Source: Firmicutes bacterium TM09-10
GTDB lineage: Bacteria; Bacillota; Clostridia; Lachnospirales; Lachnospiraceae
DNA length: 64,000 bases
Direction of reading: 5' to 3'
Assembly (NCBI GenBank): GCA_003481005.1
Contig: QUKC01000009.1
Span: 62,001-126,000 of the forward strand
Shown here piece after piece: positions 43,297-52,124 of the stretch; position 1 is the stretch's first letter, and each line of letters starts with the position of its first letter. Under the pieces are notes generated by a model that made no database searches, was not told the DNA's origin, and saw nothing but the letters and a program-made list of their open reading frames with translations. The position numbers and the translations under genes are program-made.

Positions 43297-44331
43297 ATGC
43301 AGATTTGGAAAAAACTTGGACTGACTGTTGTGCTCTGTGTATTGTCTGCAGGGATGACAGTGAATGCAGGTTTTACAGGGAGCAACGTTCACTCCGCAGG
43401 ACAGTCTATGGGCGTCGGCGGGCTTCTGGAGGAATCCATGGATCCGGAAGCGTGCCTTGAGGCGGCACAGAATGCCAAGGAGACGCGCAAAAAGATTTAC
43501 GGCTATGAAAATCTTGGCGTTGCGAAGGTCAATGACTATCTGAATATCCGTAAAGATCCGTCTGAAAACGGGGAGCTGGTGGGTAAGCTTCCAAAAAACG
43601 GCGGCGCGGACGTGCTTTCCGAAGAAAATGGCTGGTATAAGATCAAATCCGGTAAAGTGACGGGGTATGTCAGGGCGGACTATATGGTGACCGGAGAGGA
43701 AGCAAGAAATCTTGCGGACAAAGAGGCGACGAACATGGCGGTCTGCAATTCCGGAGGCTTACGCGTGCGGGAAGAGGGAAGTCTGGATGCGCCGGTCATT
43801 ACACTGGTAGCGGAGGGAGAAGAGCTTGAGGTTGTGGACATTCAGGACGATTGGGTTAAGATCATGCTGGATGATGAAGCAGCGTATGTTTCCGCAGATT
43901 ATGTGGATATCGCAAAGAAGCTGGAAAAAGCGGTCAGCCTGACAGAATTGAAATACGGTCAGGGTGTTTCTGACATCCGGGTCGATCTCGTCAACTACGC
44001 GAAGCAGTTTCTTGGAAACCCTTACGTCTGGGGCGGTACGAGCCTGACAAAAGGTGCGGACTGCTCGGGCTTTGTCCTGAGCATTATGAAGAAATATGGT
44101 GTGAGCCTGCCGCATCATTCCGGAAGCCAGGCACAGTGCGGCAAGAAGGTCAGCCTTTCGGAAGCACAGCCGGGCGATCTGGTATTTTATGCGAAAAATG
44201 GCAAAATCAACCACGTCGCAATCTATATCGGCGGCGGACAGGTTATCCACGCCAGCAACCCCAGAACGGGCATTAAAATTTCAAACGTATCCTATCGGAC
44301 ACCTTACTCCGTCAGACGGGTGCTGTCGTAA
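43297..44331 (+). CDS. Secreted NlpC/P60 cell-wall hydrolase with two SH3 domains
   Basis: A 344-residue exported C40 peptidase. Residues 1-27 form a signal peptide (WKKLGLTVVLCVLSAGMTV, cleavage near NAG). Two bacterial SH3 domains follow: DYLNIRKDPSENGELVGKLP (about 82-101) and LRVREEGSLDAPVITLVAEG (about 156-175). The NlpC/P60 domain starts near residue 225 with LVNYAKQFLGNPYVWGGTSL, then has GADCSGFV (catalytic Cys), NHVAIYIGGG (catalytic His) and VIHASNPRTG. It is expected to cut gamma-D-glutamyl-diaminopimelate bonds. GGAGG precedes the ATG. Confidence 0.93.
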   Translation: MQIWKKLGLTVVLCVLSAGMTVNAGFTGSNVHSAGQSMGVGGLLEESMDPEACLEAAQNAKETRKKIYGYENLGVAKVNDYLNIRKDPSENGELVGKLPKNGGADVLSEENGWYKIKSGKVTGYVRADYMVTGEEARNLADKEATNMAVCNSGGLRVREEGSLDAPVITLVAEGEELEVVDIQDDWVKIMLDDEAAYVSADYVDIAKKLEKAVSLTELKYGQGVSDIRVDLVNYAKQFLGNPYVWGGTSLTKGADCSGFVLSIMKKYGVSLPHHSGSQAQCGKKVSLSEAQPGDLVFYAKNGKINHVAIYIGGGQVIHASNPRTGIKISNVSYRTPYSVRRVLS

Positions 44332-44393
44332 AAAGGGGCTGTTTTGTGGCAGCGTGATACAGTCACAATCTGAATAAATTCCGGAAAATAGTA

Positions 44394-44422
44394 TTTACAG
44401 CCCCATTTTTTTATGATATAGT
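44394..44422 (+). promoter_or_regulatory. Promoter of rpsO
   Basis: TTTACA at 44394-44399 and TATAGT at 44417-44422 with a 17-base spacer. The bases GGGGCTGT (44335-44342) and ACAGCCCC (44397-44404) could pair across the intergenic region and form part of the upstream gene's terminator. Confidence 0.7.
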
Positions 44423-44514
44423 CATTAGGTATGAATTCAGCCGGTGCTCAGGCTTGGGACACTCCGACCCATATCTTAGTACCAGGCGGTTAACATTTAA
44501 AGGAGGATTTACCC

Positions 44515-44781
44515 ATGATTTCCAAAGAGAAGAAAACAGCAATCATCAAAGAGTATGCAAGAACCGAAGGCGACACAGGTTCACCGGAAGTTCAGGTTGC
44601 AGTCCTGACAGCAAGAATCCAGGAGCTGACCGAGCACTTAAAGAGCAATCCGAAGGATCATCATTCCAGACGTGGTCTGCTGCAGATGGTAGGTCAGAGA
44701 CGTGGTCTGCTGGACTATCTGAAGAAGAATGACATCGAGAGATATCGTTCCCTGATCGAGAGACTGGGCATCAGAAAGTAA
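44515..44781 (+). CDS. rpsO: 30S ribosomal protein S15
   Basis: An 88-residue protein of the small subunit, with the diagnostic [20 protein letters not shown], then [20 protein letters not shown] and [20 protein letters not shown]. Length and sequence are typical. AAAGGAGG precedes the ATG. The leader (44430-44510) contains GGTGCTCAGG and other bases that may fold into an S15 autoregulatory structure as known in other phyla, but I could not identify one with confidence. Confidence 0.98.
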   Translation: MISKEKKTAIIKEYARTEGDTGSPEVQVAVLTARIQELTEHLKSNPKDHHSRRGLLQMVGQRRGLLDYLKKNDIERYRSLIERLGIRK

Positions 44782-44790
44782 GACTTGGAG

Positions 44791-44827
44791 ACAGGGCGGA
44801 AGCCGTACAGCTTTCTGCCCTGTTTTT
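44791..44827 (+). terminator. Terminator after rpsO
   Basis: Stem ACAGGGC / GCCCTGT with internal GGAAGC / GCTTTC pairing, followed by TTTTTC. The remaining 245 bases up to pnp (44828-45073) contain no gene that I can support. Confidence 0.85.
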
Positions 44828-45073
44828 CGTGCGATATGCTGCAGCTGCAAAAGAACCGGTGGCACAAAGGTGTTTTGCCGGGGCTGTTGTAAGTAGACAG
44901 GGTGTTGCACACGATGTAAAAAGCGGATACCGGAGCAATTCCGAGACCACTGACAAGCGCATTGAAGCCAGTGTGTTTTTCAGTAGTTTCGGCAGCTTTG
45001 TCTTTCGCTTTTTCCATCATCCGAAGCGTTTTCGGAACAATTTCCAACAAGGTAAAAGAAAAGGAGAGACAGA

Positions 45074-47164
45074 ATGTATAAGACATTTTCCATGGAACTG
45101 GCCGGACGTACGTTAAGCGTAGACGTAGGCCGTGTAGCGGCACAGGCAAATGGCGCTGCATTTATGCACTATGGCGAGACAACCGTGCTTTCCACTGCAA
45201 CTGCAAGTGAGAAGCCCAGAGAGGGAATCGATTTCTTCCCCCTGTCTGTTGAATTTGAAGAGAAGCTCTATGCAGTAGGCAAAATCCCCGGCGGCTTCAA
45301 CAAGAGAGAAGGCAAGGCGAGCGAGAACTCCGTTCTGACCAGCCGTGTTATTGACCGCCCGATGCGTCCTCTGTTTCCGAAGGATTACAGAAACGATGTT
45401 ACCTTAAATAACCTGGTTCTGTCCGTAGATCCCGAGTGTCGTCCCGAGCTGGTGGCAATGATCGGTTCTGCGATTGCAACCTGCATTTCCGATATTCCGT
45501 TTGCCGGTCCCTGCGCAATGACACAGGTTGGCATGATCGACGGGGAGTTTATTATCAACCCTTCTCAGGAACAGTGGAAAAAGGGCGATTTGCAGCTGAC
45601 TGTCGCTTCCACAAGCGAAAAGGTTATCATGATCGAGGCCGGTGCAAACGAAGTTCCGGAAGCTGTCATGATCGATGCAATCTACAAAGCCCATGACGTA
45701 AACCAGACCCTGATTGAGTTCATCAACAAGATCGTTGCAGAAGTAGGCAAGCCGAAGCATTCCTACACCAGCTGCGCAGTTCCGCAGGAGCTGTTCGATG
45801 CGATGAAAGAGATCGTTCCTCCCGAAGAGATGGAACAGGCAGTCTTTACCGACGTAAAGCAGGTTCGTGAGGAGAATATCCGTCAGATTACAGCACGTCT
45901 GGAAGAGGCTTTTGCTGATAGAGAAGAATGGCTGGCTGTTTTAGGTGAGGCTGTTTATCAGTACCAGAAAAAGACCGTCCGCAAGATGATCTTAAAGGAC
46001 CACAAGCGTCCTGACGGCCGTGCAATCACACAGATCCGTCCTCTGGCTGCAGAAGTAGATATCATTCCGAGAGTACACGGTTCCGCAATGTTTACCCGTG
46101 GACAGACTCAGATCTGCAACATCTGTACGCTGGCTCCTCTGTCTGAGGTTCAGAAGCTGGATGGTCTGGATGAAAACGAAGTATCGAAGCGTTACATGCA
46201 TCATTATAACTTCCCGTCCTACTCTGTAGGCGAGACAAAGCCCTCCAGAGGTCCCGGACGTCGTGAAATCGGTCATGGTGCACTGGCTGAGAAGGCTCTG
46301 TGCCCGGTAATTCCTTCGGAAGAGGAATTCCCTTATGCAATCCGTACCGTATCCGAGACCTTCGAATCCAACGGTTCTACCTCCCAGGCTTCTGTCTGCG
46401 CATCTACACTGTCTCTGATGGCAGCGGGCGTTCCGATCAAGAAGCAGGTTGCTGGTATTTCCTGTGGTCTGGTTACCGGCGATACCGATGATGATTATAT
46501 CGTTCTGACCGATATCCAGGGCTTGGAAGACTTCTTCGGCGATATGGACTTCAAGGTAGCAGGTACCCATGACGGTATCACCGCAATTCAGATGGATATC
46601 AAGATCCACGGCCTGACAAGACCGATTGTAGAAGAGGCGATTGCAAGAACCAAAGAAGCAAGAGAATATATCATCAACGAGATCATGACTCCCTGCATCG
46701 CACATCCGAGAGCAGAGGTTGGTAAATATGCACCGAAGATTATTTCCATCAAGATCGATCCTGAGAAGATCGGTGATGTTGTTGGTCAGAGAGGCAAGAC
46801 CATTAACGAGATCATTGCCCGCACCGGTGTAAAGATCGATATCACAGATGACGGCAGCGTTTCCGTATGCGGTACGGATAAGGAAATGATGGACAAAGCC
46901 ATCGAGATGATCAAAATCATCACCACCGAGTTCCAGGCTGGACAGATCTTCAAGGGCAAGGTTGTCAGCATCAAGGAGTTCGGCGCATTCGTTGAGTTTG
47001 CACCTGGCAAGGAAGGCATGGTTCACATCTCCAAGATCGCAAAAGAGCGCATCGACCGCGTGGAAGATGTCCTGACTCTGGGCGACCAGGTTACCGTTGT
47101 CTGCCTCGGCAAGGACAAGATGGGCAGAATGAGCTTCTCTATGAAGGACGTTGCCCAGGTTTGA
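45074..47164 (+). CDS. pnp: Polyribonucleotide nucleotidyltransferase (PNPase)
   Basis: A 696-residue 3'-5' phosphorolytic exoribonuclease of RNA decay. The first RNase PH domain contains ALMHYGETTVLSTATAS-like sequence (here AAFMHYGETTVLSTATASEK) and IDRPMRPLFPKDYRNDV; the second contains GSAMFTRGQTQICNICTLAP and PSYSVGETKPSRGPGRREIG; then come a KH domain (GDVVGQRGKTINEIIARTG) and an S1 domain (GKVVSIKEFGAFVEFAPGKE). All domains are intact. GGAGAG precedes the ATG. Position after rpsO is the classical one. Confidence 0.97.
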   Translation: MYKTFSMELAGRTLSVDVGRVAAQANGAAFMHYGETTVLSTATASEKPREGIDFFPLSVEFEEKLYAVGKIPGGFNKREGKASENSVLTSRVIDRPMRPLFPKDYRNDVTLNNLVLSVDPECRPELVAMIGSAIATCISDIPFAGPCAMTQVGMIDGEFIINPSQEQWKKGDLQLTVASTSEKVIMIEAGANEVPEAVMIDAIYKAHDVNQTLIEFINKIVAEVGKPKHSYTSCAVPQELFDAMKEIVPPEEMEQAVFTDVKQVREENIRQITARLEEAFADREEWLAVLGEAVYQYQKKTVRKMILKDHKRPDGRAITQIRPLAAEVDIIPRVHGSAMFTRGQTQICNICTLAPLSEVQKLDGLDENEVSKRYMHHYNFPSYSVGETKPSRGPGRREIGHGALAEKALCPVIPSEEEFPYAIRTVSETFESNGSTSQASVCASTLSLMAAGVPIKKQVAGISCGLVTGDTDDDYIVLTDIQGLEDFFGDMDFKVAGTHDGITAIQMDIKIHGLTRPIVEEAIARTKEAREYIINEIMTPCIAHPRAEVGKYAPKIISIKIDPEKIGDVVGQRGKTINEIIARTGVKIDITDDGSVSVCGTDKEMMDKAIEMIKIITTEFQAGQIFKGKVVSIKEFGAFVEFAPGKEGMVHISKIAKERIDRVEDVLTLGDQVTVVCLGKDKMGRMSFSMKDVAQV

Positions 47165-47260
47165 GAAAATGAACCGCAGCTGAGCAGGCAAGGCACTTCG
47201 AAGCCGGAATACGAAGCATCGTAAAAAAACGCTGGTTTCAGCGTTGAAAAATAGGAAGAA

Positions 47261-47305
47261 AAGGCTCCTGCCTGCAGTATTGTGCTGCGGGCGGGAGCCT
47301 TTTTT
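47261..47305 (+). terminator. Terminator of pnp
   Basis: Stem AAGGCTCC-(TGCCTGC) with (GCGGGCG)-GGAGCCTT and a T-run. A second hairpin, ATTTCATAGGA / TCCTATGAAAT at 47307-47335, follows immediately and lacks a T-run in either direction. Confidence 0.87.
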
Positions 47306-47372
47306 CATTTCATAGGAAAATGCGTCCTATGAAATAAAAACGCTCCGCTTAGGATGCGCACCCGTGCGACGC

Positions 47373-48434
47373 TCAGATTGCTTCCAGCAGGAGCGCGTGG
47401 GCGATGCCTGGGACGCTCTGCCCCTCGTTGTAGCTCGTTTTGGAAAGCAGCGCGCCGGTGGGAACGAATAGAATCCGCTTCCACTTTTTTTCGGAAAGCT
47501 GTTTTAACAAAAATGCGGACAGAACGGAAGCGCTGCAGCCGCAGCCGGAGCCGCCCGCGTGCGTGTCCTGTTTTTTGCAGTCGTAAATTTCAATGCCGCA
47601 GTCCATGTGGCGCTCCTCAAGGTCGATACCGGAGGTCTGTAAAAGGTCTAAGAGGACGTGCTGTCCGACTTTTCCGAGATCACCGGTTACAATTTTGTCA
47701 TAATCCTTCGGTGCAGTGCCGAAGTCTTCAAAATGCTGCCGGATGGTGTCCGCGGCGGCGGGAGCCATGCAGGCGCCCATGTTCATGGAATCCCGCAGAC
47801 CGTAATCGACAATCTTTCCGGGCGTAAGGCCTGTGATCATCGCACGATCATGACCGGACGGAGCGTTTGCGAGGATAAACGCACCGCTTCCGGTCACAGT
47901 CCAGGAGGCGGAAAGCGGCCGCTGGTTGCCGTAGCCGAGCGGAAAACGGAATTCCTTTTCTGCGCTGGCGAAATGGCTGCTTGTGACGCAGGCGGCAAAA
48001 TCCGCAAAGCTGCCGGAAACAGCGAGGCTCGCGAGGGTGAGGGACAGCCCGCAGGTGGAGCAGGCGCCGTAGAGCCCGAAAAGCGGGCGTTCATACTGCA
48101 TCAGCCCAAAGCTTGTGGCGATACTCTGTCCGAGCAGGTCACCTGCAAAAAGATATCGGATATCCGTAGAATGCAGTCCAGCCTTTTGGAGCGCCAGATG
48201 CAGGGCGTCGCGCTGCAGACTGCTTTCCGCATCCTCCCAGTTATCGCAGCCAAACAGGTCGTCTTCTCCTGCAAAGTCAAACAGCTCCCCGAGCGGTCCC
48301 TGCTTTTCTCGGCTGCCGACGACAGAGGCGCTGGAGCGGATATAGACCGGGACAGGAAGACGGATGCTCTGCCTGCCGCAGGCAAACAGTGCTGCAGGGC
48401 GGGAACAGAAAGAAGTTTCAGTCGTTTTATTCAT
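47373..48434 (-). CDS. spoVAD: Stage V sporulation protein AD
   Basis: A 353-residue protein with a thiolase-like fold that binds dipicolinic acid and helps load it into the developing spore. LFAGDLLGQSIATSFGLMQY, LFGLYGACSTCGLSLTLASL, FRFPLGYGNQRPLSASWTVT and GSGAFILA, then KIVTGDLGKVGQHVLLDLL are highly characteristic, as is the Gly/Cys-rich GGSGCGCSASVLSAFLL near the end. The gene stands alone: spoVAC and spoVAE are not next to it, unlike in Bacillus. On the reverse strand AAAGGGAG lies about 15 bases from the ATG, a loose spacing. It indicates a spore-former. Confidence 0.93.
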   Translation of the reverse strand: MNKTTETSFCSRPAALFACGRQSIRLPVPVYIRSSASVVGSREKQGPLGELFDFAGEDDLFGCDNWEDAESSLQRDALHLALQKAGLHSTDIRYLFAGDLLGQSIATSFGLMQYERPLFGLYGACSTCGLSLTLASLAVSGSFADFAACVTSSHFASAEKEFRFPLGYGNQRPLSASWTVTGSGAFILANAPSGHDRAMITGLTPGKIVDYGLRDSMNMGACMAPAAADTIRQHFEDFGTAPKDYDKIVTGDLGKVGQHVLLDLLQTSGIDLEERHMDCGIEIYDCKKQDTHAGGSGCGCSASVLSAFLLKQLSEKKWKRILFVPTGALLSKTSYNEGQSVPGIAHALLLEAI

Positions 48435-48586
48435 GGTAATTTTCTAATCTCCCTTTCGAAAACGTTTCTGAGAACAGTATTGGTTCATTTATGAATTTCA
48501 TACCAAAAAAGAACTGTACAAACCGGAAAACCTACTATACAATAAGGGCTGATTAAATGCCGGGATGCGTAGGTGAAAAAATCCGT

Positions 48587-48606
48587 AAGGTATCTTTTGA
48601 TACCTT
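48587..48606 (+). promoter_or_regulatory. Small hairpin just ahead of the MATE gene
   Basis: AAGGTATC-TTTT-GATACCTT, a perfect 8-base-pair stem ending six bases before the ribosome binding site CAGGAG. A TACTATACAAT sequence near 48532 could be the -10 box. Divergent from spoVAD. Confidence 0.45.
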
Positions 48607-48625
48607 ATAACAGGAGCAAAAGAAG

Positions 48626-49990
48626 ATGGCAAAGGATAGGACAAAAGATTTGACCCAGGGAACTCCCTGGAAGGTGATTGCCGGGTTTTCACTGCCGGTA
48701 ATCGGCGGAAATTTGTTCCAGCTGTTCTATACGCTGGCAGACAGTATGATTGTCGGAAGGACGCTGGGGGCGGATGCGCTGGCTGCGGTCGGGGCGACGG
48801 CGACGATCGTATATTTTGTGCTGTGCTTCATTCAGGGACTGACCGGTGGATGTGGAATTTTACTGGGACAGGCATTCGGCGCGGGAAATGAAAAGCAGGT
48901 ACGCGAATCCGTATCGGCGTCTGTATGGATCAGCGCGCTGTTTACAATCGTATTGACGGTTCTGTGCTGTAGCATGGTGCATCCGATTCTGCGGATGTTA
49001 AACACGCCGGTGGATATTTACGACCGGACGTATACCTACCTGTTTATTATCTTTCTGGGAAACGGCGCTACGGTCTTTTATAATATGATTTCCAATATTC
49101 TGCGCGCGTTGGGAGATTCCCGGACACCGCTGTATTTTCTGATTTTTTCTTCGCTGTTAAATGTTGTGCTGGATGTGGTATTTATCGTTCCGTTCGGCAT
49201 GGACGTGGCGGGAGCTGCATGGGCGACCGTGCTGGCGCAGGCAATTTCCGCGGCATTGTGCATTGTGTTTGCGCTGAAACGTTTTACAATCCTGCATCTT
49301 TCTGCGAGAGAATGGCGGTTTTCTGCAGAGGCGGCATGGCATCATTTAAAAGTCGGATTCCCGATGGGATTCCAGATGTCCGTCATGTGTATCGGTCAGC
49401 TTGCGATGCAGGCGGCGGTCAACCGGATCGGTACGAGTGCGATTGCAGGCTATACGGCGGCAAACAAGGTGGATCAGCTCTCCGTTTTAGTGGATAACGC
49501 GGTCGGAATCGGCATCGCCAACTATGTTGCGCAAAACTATGGTGCAGGCAAAATGGACCGGATCAAAAAAGGCGTATGGCATTGCTTTTTAATGCTGACG
49601 GCGATGAATTTTGCGATGGGAGCGCTGCTTTTACTGGGACAGAGCTTCGTTGTCCCGATGTTTGTCACAAACCCGACGGCGGAAATCATGCAGTATTCCA
49701 AAGATTATCTGTTTACGGTTGTGCCGTTTTATTTCTTTCTGGGGGCGCTGCTTGTTTACCGCACCGCGATCCAGAGCGTGGGCAATACCTGGGCACCGTT
49801 TGCAGCCTGTGTGATTGAGCTGGCTGCGAGAATTCTGTGTGCGTCTGTGTTGTCCGTTCCGTTTGGCTACCGTGCCGTCTGCTTTGCAACTCCATTTGCA
49901 TGGCTGACCGCCCTTTCCTTACTGATTCCGGTTTATATCGTCCTGATCCGGAAGCTGGACGGTGGACAAAGCACCCAAACAAAAACCTGA
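48626..49990 (+). CDS. MATE family efflux transporter
   Basis: A 454-residue membrane protein with twelve predicted helices. GTPWKVIAGFSLPVIGGNLF with QLFYTLADSMIVGRTLG and GADALAAVGATATI is the typical start of a DinF/NorM-like MATE protein, and GFPMGFQMSVMCIGQLAMQA, AVNRIGTSAIAGYTAANKVD begin the second half. MATE pumps export cationic drugs or metabolites using Na+ or H+ gradients. Substrate unknown. The 3' end is 13 bases from hflX; the two may be co-transcribed. Confidence 0.92.
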   Translation: MAKDRTKDLTQGTPWKVIAGFSLPVIGGNLFQLFYTLADSMIVGRTLGADALAAVGATATIVYFVLCFIQGLTGGCGILLGQAFGAGNEKQVRESVSASVWISALFTIVLTVLCCSMVHPILRMLNTPVDIYDRTYTYLFIIFLGNGATVFYNMISNILRALGDSRTPLYFLIFSSLLNVVLDVVFIVPFGMDVAGAAWATVLAQAISAALCIVFALKRFTILHLSAREWRFSAEAAWHHLKVGFPMGFQMSVMCIGQLAMQAAVNRIGTSAIAGYTAANKVDQLSVLVDNAVGIGIANYVAQNYGAGKMDRIKKGVWHCFLMLTAMNFAMGALLLLGQSFVVPMFVTNPTAEIMQYSKDYLFTVVPFYFFLGALLVYRTAIQSVGNTWAPFAACVIELAARILCASVLSVPFGYRAVCFATPFAWLTALSLLIPVYIVLIRKLDGGQSTQTKT

Positions 49991-50003
49991 ACAGGAGGTA
50001 TCA

Positions 50004-51332
50004 ATGCAGAAAGCAATATTAGTAGGGGTTAATCTAAACGAAAATCTGGATTTTGACCATTCGATGGAGGAGCTGGAAAACCTTGCGGAGGCGTGTGAGA
50101 TCGAAGCAGCGGCGCAGGTTGTGCAGAATCTTCCGATGGTCAATAATGCCTTTTATATCGGGACAGGAAAGGTGGAAGAGGTCAAAAATCTGGTTTCCAT
50201 GCTGGATGCAGACTGCGTGATTTTTGACAACTCCCTGACACCGTCCCAACAGAGAAACCTGCAGAATCAGCTGGAGGTTCCGGTCTGGGATCGGACGAAC
50301 CTGATTCTGGAAATTTTTGACAGGCGTGCTCGGACAAAAGAAGCCCGTCTGCAGGTCGAAAGTGCGAATCTGCAGTATCTTCTGCCGCGTCTGGTCGGAA
50401 TGCGGGATGCGCTTTCCAGACAGGGCGGCGGCGCCGGAGCGGGCGGCGGTGCCGGTGCCGGCGGTGGTCTTTCCAACAAGGGTGCCGGTGAAAAGAAGCT
50501 GGAGCTCGACCGCAGAAGGATTGAAAAGCGTATCAGCGAGCTGAACCGGGAATTAAAGGTCATGGAAAAGGATCGGGAGACACAGCGCAAGCGCCGGAAA
50601 GAAAGCGAACTGCCGTCGGTGGCTCTGGTAGGCTATACAAACGCGGGTAAGTCGACGCTGATGAACAAAATGTTGGACATCTGGATGGGCGACACGGAGA
50701 AAAAGGTTCTGGAAAAGGATATGCTGTTCGCCACGCTAGATACGACAGTGCGTAGAATCAGCCCCGGAGATAACCGGGATTTTCTGCTGTCGGATACGGT
50801 AGGGTTTATCAGCCAGCTGCCGCATACGTTGGTCAAGGCATTCCGCTCCACGCTGGAAGAAGCATGCACGGCAGATCTGCTGCTGCAGGTGGTCGATTTT
50901 TCCGATCCGCATCACCGGGAGCAGATGGAGGTGACGCAGGAGACGTTAAAAGAGCTGCAGGCGGGACAGATTCCCTGTCTGTATGTGATGAATAAAGCCG
51001 ATCTCGTGATGGAAGAAAGCGAGCTTCCCAAAGTTTTAGGCGATCGGATTTATCTGTCTGCGAAGCAGGGAATTGGGCTTGCCGAATTGCTGGAGCTGAT
51101 TCAGAAGAAGCTGTTTGGCGATTACCGGGAATGCACGTTTTTGATTCCGTATACGGATGGTGCGGCGGTTTCGAGGCTGCAGGAGCAGGCGCTTGTGCGC
51201 AGCATTTCCTATGAGACAGACGGCGTGCTGATTTCCGTGTCGTGTAAAGAAAGCGACGCCGGGCGGTATGCAGCGTATGCGGTAAGTACCTCGGACGATG
51301 CGGAAACTGCGTTTGAAAGGGAAGGCGCGTAG
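50004..51332 (+). CDS. hflX: Ribosome-associated GTPase HflX
   Basis: A 442-residue GTPase that splits stalled ribosomes. The N-terminal domain carries NAFYIGTGKVEEVKNLVSML and FDNSLTPSQQRNLQNQLEV, then VWDRTNLILEIFDRRARTKE and LQYLLPRLVGM. A glycine-rich loop (GGGAGAGGGAGAGGGLSNKG) precedes the coiled-coil linker; HflX proteins have GGG-GxGE here but this run is longer. The G domain has G1 LVGYTNAGKSTLMN (about 210), G3 DTVGFISQLPHTLV and G4 NKAD. AGGAGG at 49993-49998 supports the start at 50004 rather than the earlier ATG inside the MATE gene. Confidence 0.94.
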   Translation: MQKAILVGVNLNENLDFDHSMEELENLAEACEIEAAAQVVQNLPMVNNAFYIGTGKVEEVKNLVSMLDADCVIFDNSLTPSQQRNLQNQLEVPVWDRTNLILEIFDRRARTKEARLQVESANLQYLLPRLVGMRDALSRQGGGAGAGGGAGAGGGLSNKGAGEKKLELDRRRIEKRISELNRELKVMEKDRETQRKRRKESELPSVALVGYTNAGKSTLMNKMLDIWMGDTEKKVLEKDMLFATLDTTVRRISPGDNRDFLLSDTVGFISQLPHTLVKAFRSTLEEACTADLLLQVVDFSDPHHREQMEVTQETLKELQAGQIPCLYVMNKADLVMEESELPKVLGDRIYLSAKQGIGLAELLELIQKKLFGDYRECTFLIPYTDGAAVSRLQEQALVRSISYETDGVLISVSCKESDAGRYAAYAVSTSDDAETAFEREGA

Positions 51333-51428
51333 GGGGCGGCTGGCAGCTCATGACATGAGGCATGTGTGGATGGAAAGTGTGCAGCCACCGCGTTTCGAAA
51401 GCAGGCTTGCACAGAAAGAAGGCGAAGT

Positions 51429-51665
51429 ATGGGTGTCAGAATGATGGAGTTTAAAATGGAGCGCCCGGGTCTGTTAAAAGAGGGCGACCATGTGACCGTG
51501 ACGGAGGGCGTACTTCCGAGCAATTATTATTATACGATCGATCCGTCCCTTGCGATGTCGGGCAATTATCCGTTTCGGGAGCGTTTGCTCGCGCGGGAGG
51601 GCGATGTGACGAGCGTTGTAGAAAATCCAAGGGGATTTTATGTGACTGTGGCATTTTCGGAGTGA
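51429..51665 (+). CDS. Small hypothetical protein
   Basis: A 78-residue soluble protein that I do not recognise. It is mildly charged, with MEFKMERPGLLKEGDHVTVT near the start and VTSVVENPRGFYVTVAFSE at the end; the pattern of alternating hydrophobic residues suggests a small beta-rich fold. ATG 51429 or ATG 51441 may be the start; AGAAGG lies nine bases before the first. It stands between hflX and the ridA gene, in the same direction and with short gaps, so it is probably part of the same transcript. Confidence 0.6.
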   Translation: MGVRMMEFKMERPGLLKEGDHVTVTEGVLPSNYYYTIDPSLAMSGNYPFRERLLAREGDVTSVVENPRGFYVTVAFSE

Positions 51666-51739
51666 CAGTACAGGAAAAAGCGTGCTATACTAAAAAACGA
51701 AAGCCCCGAAACGGGACGTACCCAGAGGAGGAAAAAGAC

Positions 51740-52120
51740 ATGTTTAAAGTAATTTCAACTGTGAAAGCACCGGCTGCAATCGGCCCTTATTCTCAGGCGA
51801 TCGTTGCAGGAGATTTCTTATTTGCATCCGGACAGATTCCGATCAACCCGGCAAACGGAGCGATCGAAGCGGAAGGCATCGAGGCGCAGACAGAGCAGGT
51901 CATGAAAAATATCGGCGCAATTTTGGCTGAGGCCGGAACCGACTATACCCATGTGGTAAAGACAACCTGCTTTTTGGATGATATGGGCGATTTCGCTGCA
52001 TTTAATGCAGTATACGAAAAATATTTTACCGGAAAGCCCGCAAGAAGCTGTGTTGCAGTGAAAAAGCTTCCCAAGGATGTTTTATGTGAAGTAGAAGTAG
52101 TCGCTTATTTAGGAGAATAA
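51740..52120 (+). CDS. ridA: RidA-family imine/enamine deaminase
   Basis: A 126-residue protein of the YjgF/YER057c/UK114 family, which hydrolyses reactive enamines/imines made by PLP enzymes. AIGPYSQAIVAGDFLFASGQ, IEAQTEQVMKNIGAILAEAG and then PARSCVAVKKLPKDVLCEVE with the conserved Arg and Cys-Glu are diagnostic. AGAGGAGG lies before the ATG at 51740; the longer reading from 51662 has no ribosome site. It is four bases from aroK. Confidence 0.95.
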   Translation: MFKVISTVKAPAAIGPYSQAIVAGDFLFASGQIPINPANGAIEAEGIEAQTEQVMKNIGAILAEAGTDYTHVVKTTCFLDDMGDFAAFNAVYEKYFTGKPARSCVAVKKLPKDVLCEVEVVAYLGE

Positions 52121-52124
52121 TCCT

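Noticed and set aside
44715-45161. Reverse-strand ORF of 148 codons across the rpsO-pnp gap, with a helix-like segment EKAKDKAAETTEKHTGFNAL
   Set aside because: No ribosome site before any of its ATG codons, both ends lie inside rpsO and pnp, and the rest of the translation has no protein-like pattern.
45992-47308. Long reverse-strand ORF (438 codons) opposite pnp
   Set aside because: Shadow of the highly biased codon use of pnp; the forward reading is a textbook PNPase.
47307-47335. Terminator for spoVAD (hairpin ATTTCATAGGA / TCCTATGAAAT)
   Set aside because: On the reverse strand the stem is not followed by a T-run, so it is only noted as a hairpin next to the pnp terminator.
48450-48520. 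Forespore sigma-G promoter of spoVAD
   Set aside because: A GTATG-like -35 can be found on the reverse strand, but no convincing CATNNTA-type -10 at the right distance.
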